From Triangularia verruculosa (lineage: Eukaryota > Ascomycota > Sordariomycetes > Sordariales > Podosporaceae), in contig MU863894.1 of assembly GCA_033296885.1 (NCBI GenBank), positions 124,001 through 188,000 on the forward strand: a stretch of 64,000 nt of DNA, given 5' to 3'. Below the pieces are notes generated by a model. It saw only the letters and a list, made by a program, of their open reading frames with translations. It had not been told where the DNA came from and ran no database searches. The translations under genes were made by a program, and so were the position numbers. Positions 9,600-19,849 of the stretch are shown piece by piece (the first letter of the stretch is position 1; every line of letters begins with the position of its first letter).

Positions 9600-12500
9600 G
9601 CCGGTTTAAATATTACCGATAGAATTCTTTTAGTTTATCTAGATAATTTAGATTTATTATTAATTTCTATAAGTTATCTATAACCGGGTAACCTAACTAT
9701 CCCACCAAATATTCCAATTAACCTTTATTAATCCGTAAATCTAGTACTTCTTTTACATTATACTCTTCTTCTTCGTCCTCCGCCACCTCCTAGGTATTAG
9801 TCTTACTTACCGGTAGTACTAGTTCCAGAAGTAAGATATAAAAAGTATATAACCGTAGGCATATCGTACTAAGTAACTCCAACTCGTATACCGTCTCCGA
9901 TATCTTCCTTTTAACCTTAAATAAGCCTACTCTCCTATAGTCCAACTTCTTACTAGGCCTCTTTATACGAAGATTATATATTAATAAAAATACTTTATCC
10001 TCCCTCTTTAAACGAGGTCCCTTAAGCCGTTTAATATTATAGTACTTACGTATATATTCCCGAACGAACTCGAGCTTTTTCTTAAGTTTAGCGTATAATA
10101 TATATAGCTTTCCTGCTTTTACTACCGCCCTAAGTACCTTTACCTCTAATCCTTACCGTAGATCTACCTTAAAACCATAGTTCGCGAAGAATAGTATAAC
10201 TTTTCGTTATCTCCGTAAATACCGTATTATACATAAGCTATACCGCTAATAAAAGTTTAATCCAGTTATTTTATTCGAAATTAATATAATTCCGAAGGTA
10301 TTATTCGACGATTTAATTAAGCCTCTCCGTCTAACCGTCCGTCTATAGGTAATATATTAACGACGCCTTACTCTTTACTTCTACTTACTCCATTAAAGCC
10401 TTCTAAAACTTCGATATAAACTTAGTATCGCAATCTGTAATAAATTCCCTTAGCTATATATATATTATCATAACATTCCGAAACACTATATCCGCTAATT
10501 ATTCCGCCGTCTAAGTCTCCCTATAGGGTAAGAAATATACCTACTTAATAAGCCTATCGATTACCGTTAAGATATTATCGTATTTAACGCCTGTAATTAT
10601 ATCCTTAGATTCTAGTAGTTTAATAATAAAGTCCATCGATATTAAACTCTACGGTTATTCTATTACTAATAGTAGCTCTAAGAACCTATATAGTTTATAT
10701 CTCTCTACTCTCGTTCTTCTATAAAGGTTATACTCCCGTAATGTCTCTTTTACCTCTTTCCTTATTCCTAACTAATTAAAATACTATTTAATTTTTTCTA
10801 TCGTTTTAGCCATTTCTATATATCCTCTAAGCTTCGACTTATAAATCTCCTAAATTAATATCTTCCGTTATTCTAAGTCGATATAGGCCTTATTATTATA
10901 CTAAAGCCGGTAACGGTCGTCCTTCTAAATCCTTAATAATTCCAACTTAATCTATCGTTCCTAATTATTACCGTCGATATTACTTTAGTACTTATAAGTA
11001 ATAGATTCCTCTCAGTATATTACGTAATACTCAGCCCACTATTAAAGTAGATACCTTAATATACCTTCTACTATTTCCTACAATAAAGGTAGTAACTCCT
11101 CCGCTATTCTCTCCTCGTAGTAGTCCGCCCTTCTACTTAAAGTATCTACCTTCGCATTTTCGGATCCCTTCTTATAATAAATCTGAAAATTAAATTCGGA
11201 TAAAAATTCTAACTACCTACTTTACCGAACGTTAAGAACTTTAATAGTAGTAAAATACTTTAAATTCTTATAATCCGTATAGATTTGGACCTTGTAGTTA
11301 ATACCGCTAAGGTATAGTCTCTATTTTTTAAAGGCTTCGATAATAGTAAGTAGCTTCTTATTGTAAATAGGGTAATTTTTATATAATTCCTTTAGTTTTT
11401 TCGAAAAGAATATTATCGGGTATAGTTTTCCATCCTTATCTTATTGTCCTAACTACCCTCCGATAACGTAGTCGGAAGCGTCTATCTCGACCTTAAAAGG
11501 TCGGCTTAAGTTAGGAAGTTTAAGTACCGGATCCGCTATAATAGCGTTTTTAATAACTTAGAAAGCCTCCTTTTACTCCTTTTCCTATTTAAACTCAGCG
11601 TCCTTTTTAGTTAGGTCGTTTAATGGTTTTGTTATAGTACTGTAGTTCTATATAAATATTCGATAGAAGTTTATAAATCCTAAAAACTTTCGAACCTTAG
11701 TCTTTAGCTATTCTACCGTTTCTATTTATAATCTCGGCTAGTCCTTAACTACTATAATCTTTCTTAACTTTATTTGTACTTCTCTTAGCGAGATTAGATA
11801 ATTTAGGTAGATTGTCTTTTATATATAAAACTTGCTTTTATCTTTATTAATTAATAGTCTTGCTTTATATAGCGCGTTTAAGATCTCCTTAATATACTAT
11901 TTATATTCCTTTAGAGTATATAAGTAGATAAGAATATTATCGAGGTAGTAAATTACTGTTTTATCGAGATATTAGCGAATTATATAATTAACGAGGGCTT
12001 AGAAAGTCGTAGGTATATTTGTAAATCTAAACGGTATAACGAGGTACTCGAAATGCCCGTAAGGCGTATAAAAGGCTATTTTCTATTCGTCTCCCTCCTT
12101 AATTCGTATATATATATATTTAACTAATATATTAAATTTAATAAACTATCGTACCCCTAATAGTTAACTCCTTAGTTAAGAAATCAATAGTAATAAATAA
12201 CCGTTCTTTATTATCTCCTAATTTAATTATCGGTAATCTATATATAGTCGCGGACTTCCATCTTTCTTCGGTATAAAGAAAATAGGATATTTAGCCAGTA
12301 ATATAGATACTTTAATATACCCTTTTTTAATATTTTCGTTTAAATATTTCCGTAATTTTTTACTCTACTTATTGTTAGTATAATAGACTTAAAAGAGCTT
12401 AAACTTTACTCCTTTTTTAAGTTTAATCTTATAATTCTATAGTCTCCTCTTTAGTAAACTTTAAAAGTATTTTACTATAAATACCGGATACCCCCGGTAC

Positions 12501-15374
12501 TTTACCGGTACTTCCTTCTTATTACCTTTCTTTATATTATTATAATAAGTGTATTTATCTTTTATTACTATTATAATTTCCACTAACGTAATTATTTTTA
12601 CTAACCTTACTTCTTCGATTTTACCGCTTTTATCGATTAAGTATACTAATATTTCTTATATCTTTTATAGTAGTACCGTAGAGGATGCTTATCCCGTACT
12701 TTACTTTTACTATACTTCTAATTTTTTATTATTAATCGAATACTTCCGATATTCCCTTAGTCGTAAGTAATTACCGTCCTTTTAATCGATATTTAGATTA
12801 TAGTCCTTATATTACAGTTACCCTAGAATTATATCCTTTTTAGCCCTATATCTACGATATTAAAAATCACTATCGTTATCTTTCTTAATATTATAATATT
12901 TAATAGTATTGTTTCTTTAATTACTAACTATATAAGGAAAGGTCCCTTTATAATAACCTCTTTTTCCTTCTTTTTCTATAGAATTCGGGCTTATTATATA
13001 AATCTTAGTAAAATTAAGTCTGTTTTTACTCTATTATCTATAAGTACTTACGTTTAAAAACCCTTTTAATATATAATTATTCGTAGTCTCTTATCTTTTA
13101 TACCCCTCCTCTATATAGTAATAACCTTATTAATACTTTATTCGTAGTCCTTTAAAGGTTTATAGCCTCCGCGAAAGACCGTAGCCCTTTTCCCGATTAT
13201 TATTATACCTCTAAAGTATCCTTTTTTATTAAATTATCTAGTAGTTCGAAATTAATTAACTATTATCGTTAAACTTTTTCTTATTTTTTATCTCTTATAC
13301 TTTATTAAATCCTCCTTCGATTATATATCCGCCGCCCCTTTACCGTAACCCTGGCTTTAGCTTCGGCCTAAGCGTTGTAATATCTTTTAGCCTTTATTTA
13401 TAAATAGAACGTGTAATTTAGGCTTTTATATTACACTAATTTATATTCTTCTTTATTAATAGTATCTTTTCTTTAATTAGTTATTTATTTAAAGTAGTAT
13501 CTTGTATATTTAGGTATAAATTATATAACCTAGAGTTCCTTCTTTAGTTTAATTAGGTCTCCCTATCTCTATAGGAAATAGTCGTTTAACTCTTCTTATT
13601 ATCGTTTTTATTTAGCTATAGTTCTTGTAATAGGCTTAGGATCTCCGTTTCCTCCTAATTACTATACTAGCTAGTATCCTTGGAGAGCCTTACTTTAGTA
13701 ATACTTTACGCACCTATATATAATATATTAGAACTAAGGCATCCTCCTATACTCTAAGTATCTGGGATATAACTATACTGTATCTCCATTATATAGTTTA
13801 TATTATTTATAGTAAAGTATTTATCTGGGTATTTATAAAAGCCCTATATTAATAATCTTTTTATTTTTCTAGTACTTCTCTTAATCTAGTTCCTTAAACT
13901 CGAATTTACCCTCTTTATAAGTTAATTATAGTAACCTACTATAGTATTACCTAAATTTAATCTTTAAAATAATTTATCGTTTATTACTTTACTATAGCTA
14001 TATAAGCGGTTAATAATTAGTTATAACTTACGCTATTTTATCTTCGAGCTTTTAGTAGTATTATTTAATTGCTTCGTATTAATTCCCGAGTTTTTTTATT
14101 TCTTTTTTAAATCTCTAAACTTACTCCTCGGCCTACTTTAGGGTCCTTTTATTATCTAAATCTAAGGTACGGATTATATTTATAGTAAAAAACCGCCTTA
14201 ATCGTCGTAGGGTTTCCTTAGAGGGTCCTAGGGCAGTACTCTCCCCTAGTCTCGTAGTTCCTTTAACCAATAGTTCTTATCCTATAACGTAGTTTTCTTA
14301 CTTAAAGTTAATTATTAATTCTCTTTCCTAGGCTTCGTACCTATAATCGTTATTAGTATAATTATCCGCCGAATCCCGAAAATCCTCGTTAGAATACTCT
14401 ATACCGGAGATCTCCACTACCCGTATTATCTTAGCGACTACTACCGTCTTTCTTTTCTTCTAACGGAGCTACTTAGGTATCCGATAATCTCTCTTAAAAT
14501 AGCCTATCTTCTTATAGTTAAAGTATTTAATATCGTTCTTCCCCTTAAACCGCTTCTAAATTACGTTTATTTCTATAGGTCCCGCGTAAGTAGTCCCTAA
14601 GACGTAAGTCCTGTAAAGCCGTCTCTTCTTCTTATCGTTAGGACGGTAGGGTCCTTATATACGTATACCTTTGCGCTCCTTGCGGCGTTAATACTATCGA
14701 TCGTCGATGCGGACCATCATTGTAATATACTCGTCGATAGTCTCCGGTCGCTCCTATCGGTATAGTTTATCCTTAACTTCTTCCTTAAGCCCGTTGTAAA
14801 ACAACTATATTAATCCTTCGTCGTTAATTTTACTATAAAATACATCCGTCTTAAATACTATAACGTAGTCGGCAGTAGATTTAGTTTATTTAAGGTTGGC
14901 TAGTCTTTCCTAAGTACGCCTGCCTTTATCGTACTCTCTAAATACCTTTTTAATCTTTTTTTTAAATCCTTTATATATTTTAAAATACTTTTTAGTAACA
15001 TCCTTCCTTTCGTCGTACTTATTATCGAAATAGTCTCCCAAGATTAGCTCGAACTAGGTAAAGGCCTTATCCTTGAATCTAAATGCGGCGTATACCACCT
15101 TAGACTCTTCATCCGGGAAACAAAAAGGGTAATACCGAAAATATACCTTAAATTAGATCAAAAATCCTCCCAATTCTCCTTTAGCTCCTCCGTAACGGTC
15201 GGAAGCCTCGAGCTTAGCGCGGTCTCCTTCCTTACGCAAGGTACCGATCTTCTAGTAAAGTATATCGTTCTCCTACGTAAGGGCATCATAAGAGAGACGC
15301 GACTTATCCTCGAGCTCCTAGATATAAGTAAGGAGTTGGTCGATAGTGGGTTAGGTGTTGGTATTTCCGGCCAT
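9600..15374 (-). pseudogene. Decayed gag-pol of the chromovirus
   Basis: The gag start is at 15374 (MAGNTNT, then a RIP stop, then PTIDQLLTYI). A zinc knuckle lies at about 14482-14527, where Cys and His codons have become Tyr (YFNYKKIGYFKRDY). Reverse transcriptase has the catalytic box as YLDNILIY at about 11927-11952, with the second Asp changed to Asn. RNase H follows at about 11270-11430 (FFSKKLKELYKNYPIYNKKL). The integrase core is at about 10340-10600 (ILTVIDRLIK, then VYFLPYRET). A chromodomain ends the polyprotein at about 9610-9780 (YNVKEVLDLRINKG, LEYLV, LGYP). The changed catalytic residue and many stops show that it is dead. Confidence 0.88.
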
Positions 15375-15433
15375 GGCGTTTAACTTAGCGCCTTCAACTT
15401 ATCTGATAATAGAGTTAAAGTAAGTATATAACA

Positions 15434-15824
15434 TATAACGATCCCCTATCCAGAACCTCTAAAAGGGATACTGGTTAAAGGCGAACTTCTAGATAATAGA
15501 TCGGTGTAGCTAAACAGTACACAACAAGATATCTCAATGTAAACACAAGGTCCCGTAAATACAAGCTGTAATTATATACTACGGAACTATTTACAAGCTA
15601 TCTAGTTCCTCCGTATATATATATCTGTAGATCACCCGGATCACGTTCCCCAAAGGTGATCTGGATCACCTTTCCTTCCCGTGGCTCACTATGCTCACCG
15701 TGAGCTCGTCGCTCTGCTCACCGGGATCACCGTGATCCTTTCGCTCCACTCCTGATTGGTCCGTAATGATTGGCTGGGAGCGCCCCGCGCTCCGTGCGTT
15801 GGTCCTTCATTAACGATTGTGACA
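15434..15824 (-). repeat. LTR, upstream (5') copy of the chromovirus
   Basis: 391 bp. On the element's own strand it starts TGTCACAATCG. Its GC-rich part at about 15655-15815 escaped most RIP changes seen in the other LTR and so shows the ancestral sequence best. Confidence 0.9.
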
Positions 15825-15829
15825 AATAT
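15825..15829. repeat. Target site duplication, right copy
   Basis: AATAT immediately after the LTR end; identical to 8271-8275. Confidence 0.85.
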
Positions 15830-16770
15830 ATCTTAATATTATAACTACTATATAAAAGATCTTTATTTTTAACAAAGTATCTTTTTATAATATTTTTATT
15901 ATACTCTCTTAATTTTAATTCTATTAAAACTTTCTTTAATAATCTTAAAGTATTTATAAAAAAATTACTTTATTAATAAAAGAAATAATCTTATATTCGA
16001 CGAATTCGAAGACTTTTTATAACGGAAAGTAAAAGAAATAAATAATAAAATAAAAGTAGTATATAAATATTTTACAAAATTAAGGTTAAAATTTAATAAC
16101 GATTAAAATACTAAGAATTATAAAAATCAATATAAATTATAATTTTATTAAATCTTTATTATAAAAATAGTATAATAAATAATTATTATATAAACGACTT
16201 TAATTTAACTTTAATATTATTAAAATTAGAAAAATATTTATATTATTATTCGCTATATTTACTTTATTATACTTTCTTGATAAAAAATAAAAATTAATTT
16301 AAAGTTCTATTATTAAAATTACTTAAAAAATAATATAATTATTAATTTTATTATCTCGATTTATATAAAAAACTTACTAAAATCGGGATTTATATTAAAA
16401 ACCTATATATTTTTATTATCTTTATTATTTTTTTTATTAAAAAAATATATTATTTACTTTTTCGTTAAAAAAGTTTTAATATATATCTTTAAATATACTA
16501 TTATGATAATATCTAAGCCAGCCTTTACCTACTTTATTAAATTAATATTATATATTTACTTTAATTTTAAATCTTTATTAATATAGATCTTTTTAATTAA
16601 CTAAAAAGTATTTAAATTAATTTTATTACCGGTATTTTAATTATAATATTAAATAATAAAGTCGATAATTTTAGGTTCGTTAGTTTATATAGAAAGTGAT
16701 AAGTGTTGTATAGATATAATATCTTACGATTATTATAAAAGTAGTAATCTCTTTACAGTTATTTAGTATT
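15830..16770. other. AT-rich RIP-decayed remainder of the outer element
   Basis: Continuation of the outer element after the gypsy insertion. No reading frame can be followed and no motif was recognised. Confidence 0.5.
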
Positions 16771-17529
16771 TGTTGGTACAACTATTTCTACGTATTATAT
16801 ATTGGTATATACATATAATACTACTGCTTATATAATATTTGTCTTTGACAAATATAGTTTTATTTCAATAATAAAACTTCAAAATTAAATATTTACTTAC
16901 TGGTTTAGGCTAGTAAGTTGATATTTTAATATACAATAGTATATTATATAAGCAATAGTAATTTTCAACCTAAACTAAAATATGTTGAAAATTGAAGGAT
17001 TTTCCTTTATTATATATATAAGTAGAGAAAAACGGGATCGGAAAGACGGGACGGCTCGGTAAGCTCTTTGAAGCTCACCTTTGGTATTGTGAGGCTTTTG
17101 AGGTCTATTCAACTACCAAAAGGCCCACTGGAAGAAAGAAATTACAGTGGATCAAAGGACCGTTCAGTGGAAGGATCCAAGTATATATAGAGGTCCTCGC
17201 TCCCTCTCAGAGGCAGTTGAATTCTTAAAAAATATATACAACCACCATATACAACGAACCTTACAACCAATATTACACCAAATTCCACTTACTTCATATA
17301 TTATATATATAGCGAGTTCCAACAATATACAACGAACCTTACAACCAATATTACACCTAATTCCACTTACTTCATATATTATTATTGAGCCATATATTCA
17401 TCCATATATTCAAATATTCGACACATCAATCCAATATTATATATATTAATATATATTCCAATATATATATTATATACAACCCAGACCTCAATATATATAT
17501 ATTTATTATATATATAGCGAGTTCCAACA
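16771..17529 (+). repeat. Candidate solo LTR, copia-like
   Basis: Starts TGTTGG and ends CCAACA, the inverted ends typical of Ty1/copia LTRs. It contains a TATA-like GTATATATAGAGG near 17180-17192 inside a GC-richer island (about 17030-17260). No target duplication could be matched (GTATT before, ATTAT after), and no second copy is present. A nearer CCAACA at 17319-17324 is an alternative end. Confidence 0.4.
17249..17382 (+). repeat. Direct tandem repeat, period 78 bp
   Basis: A segment beginning ATACAACGAACCTTACAACC occurs at 17249 and again at 17327, with one difference over about 56 bases. The phrase GCGAGTTCCAACA lies between the copies and again at 17517-17529. Confidence 0.75.
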
Positions 17530-19289
17530 ATTATTAATTAAAATAATAATATTAATTTTTTAAGCTTTAAATTTCTTTTTTCTTTTATGTATAATTTTAT
17601 TACTTAATATTATAGAAAAAACTTTAATATTTATAATTTAAGTAAAATTATAAATAATATTACTTTATATATTAATTTCTGAAAGGAAGATTAATAAGTA
17701 TTCCTTAAACCTTAATAATTTTTAATAAAAATATAATTCGTTAAAACCTATATAATAAAAATAGTCCTATTTAATAATATAAACTTATTATGTTATTAAT
17801 TTATTATAATAGTAAATAATTAAAGTAAGTTTTTTTTTTTTTAAATTACTTTAATATCGGCGAAGGCTAAGTTCTTAAAAGTAAAGAGTATTATATTAAT
17901 AAGGTTATTACTACTGTACTTCTTAAATATATTTATAGTATTTATAATTTATTTTTAAATAGAAATATTTATTTAAATTATTAATTAAATAAATATTTAT
18001 TAAATTACTAGGGCCGGTAAAAGAAAAGGTAATAGAATTAGATTAAATTAATAAATTACTTTTAATTTAAAATATTTTAATTAATTTAAATTTTTATTTA
18101 AAGTTTTAATAACTTTTTCTATTATATTATAAACATTAATATTTATAATTTTAATATAATTTCGCTATAAATAAATTTATTTGTTTTATAAAAGTTTTCT
18201 TTCCTATTAATAAATACCATAAATAAATAGAAATTAGTAAAAGAAAAATAAAGTTTTTTTAATATCCCTTTTAATTTAATCTATTAATTAATTTAATTAT
18301 GAAGTTTCTTTTTACTTTAATAATAAACTTTTAAAAGTAAAAGTTTAAAGAAAAATTATTAAAAAAATAAGACTTTTATTATTTTCTTTTATTTTTATAT
18401 CCTTCGAATTTATATGTTTTAATAATAATAATATTATAAATTTCAATGAATTTAAATATAATAATAATATTTACTTTAAAATATAGATAATTCGAATTGA
18501 AACGGTAAGAAAAAGTAGGAATAATATAAATATAATACCGGAATTGTTATTATTATTTTCGGTATTTTCTTTAAATTTATTAAATAATATTATATAATAA
18601 AAGTAGATTTTATTTATTAATTAAAAATCAGAAGTTCGGTATGGAATATTTATAATTTTAAAGAAGGAAACTTTTAAGAAAAAAATAAAATTTCGTATTA
18701 TATAAAGGTAATAAGTAAATTACTTTTTTAAAGTATAATTAAAAAAATAAGTTTCGTTAAAAACTTTATTTTCTTTATTAATAATATAAATATATTACTT
18801 TATTATTTTAAAAAATATATCAAACTTATAATCTTTAATAATAATTAAATATTAAAAAAATCTTTTAACTGAATTATAATTTTAAATTTTTAAATATTTA
18901 TACCGTTATTATTTTCTTTAAAGAAATTACTTTATTAATATTACTAGTATTACTAATATTATCGGTATTTTAAGTTTCTTTAATTTTAAAAATTTATAAT
19001 TTTAATCGGGTATATTTTTTTCCAGTACTTTTAACTTTAATAATTTATTTAAAAGGTATTAAATCGGTAGTTAAAAACCGGATTTTAATATATAATTCCG
19101 GACATAAATAAATTATTTAACAGCGTAATTTACTTTCAAATTAAAATATAAACTTTAGGGATATCAAATTTAATATTATAGTAAAGATTACGAAAGGTAT
19201 TATAGAAATATAATTTTAAATTAAAAGAAATTAAATAATTTAAATAAAAGATTATTATTATTTTATTTACTATATAAAAGTAGCGGTGA
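17530..19289. other. AT-rich RIP-decayed sequence
   Basis: Mostly A and T with stops in all frames. No reliable motif seen; probably the rest of the outer transposon. Confidence 0.5.
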
Positions 19290-19351
19290 GTTAGATTATA
19301 TAGAATCCTTAGTAAAGACGCTTAGGCCCAAACGTCGTTTCGTTTACAAGG
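19290..19351 (-). repeat. Right terminal inverted repeat of composite element
   Basis: Reverse complement matches 7327-7388; followed by TA at 19352-19353, mirroring the TA before the left end. Confidence 0.8.
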
Positions 19352-19849
19352 TATAGCAGGTTAGGCTGACTCCACCCGCCAATCGGCATGTGCCTTACCT
19401 CTGGGCCCTGCAGGTGGCTGCAAGGCAACGCAAGAATTCGTCGCGGACGTGAATTGACAGAGCAAATCGCATTCTTGGCTGGGCCTCTTTTTCTCTACAA
19501 CCAACCCTTCTCTGTGCTTTTTTTCGTCTTGTGAATGCGGCCAGCCCTCTTTTTTGGCCCGCGTTCAACAGGTGTTCCTACCATAAGCATCGGCAAACGA
19601 AGTTTAGTTACACCACCGACAGCCAGATTTGCAATCTTCAACTACAAAAGCATAGCTTCCCGACCACTTCTTCACCTCCACGCCCATCCCACTCATTTGG
19701 CCAGTTGCCAGAATCGCGCCTTCCTCTCCAGAATCTCGACTCTCCCCTGTAGGGAGTACAACAATCACGGCTTAGTTTCTTCCACAACATCTGTGTCTTC
19801 GTCACGACCATCATCACAGCCTTACACGACCAACCCCACCGTCCCCGCG
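19352..19849 (+). promoter_or_regulatory. NMA111 upstream region and possible N-terminal extension
   Basis: Only about 500 bp separate the repeat from the preferred NMA111 start. An in-frame ATG at 19535 would add 105 residues rich in Arg, Ser and Ala with few acidic residues, resembling a mitochondrial presequence. It could be untranslated leader instead. Confidence 0.45.

Larger units (their letters stand above)
8276..15824 (-). mobile_element. Ty3/gypsy chromovirus LTR retrotransposon, RIP-inactivated
   Basis: A 7,549-bp element with two 391-bp LTRs (8276-8666 and 15434-15824), a perfect AATAT duplication, and remnants on the minus strand in the order gag, zinc knuckle, reverse transcriptase, RNase H, integrase, chromodomain. 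RT before integrase is the Ty3/gypsy order, and a chromodomain after integrase defines chromoviruses. All genes are full of TAA/TAG stops from RIP. Chromodomains of this group are known to steer insertion to heterochromatin, consistent with its place inside another repeat. Confidence 0.93.
7327..19351. mobile_element. Composite 12-kb RIP-damaged repeat bounded by TIRs
   Basis: The block is flanked by TA on both sides and starts and ends with an inverted repeat that begins CCTTGYAAACGAAACGACG. At least 62 bp match between 7327-7388 and the reverse complement of 19290-19351, with about nine differences, mostly transitions. Nearly all the interior is extremely AT-rich with frequent stops in all frames. 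Removing the gypsy insertion leaves about 4.5 kb, and removing the candidate solo LTR leaves about 3.7 kb, a plausible DNA transposon. TIRs plus a TA duplication fit the Tc1/mariner group; the superfamily is inferred. Confidence 0.7.

Noticed and set aside
12549..12770. Plus-strand open frame inside the chromovirus
   Set aside because: AT-driven chance frame antisense to decayed pol; no motif and no continuity.
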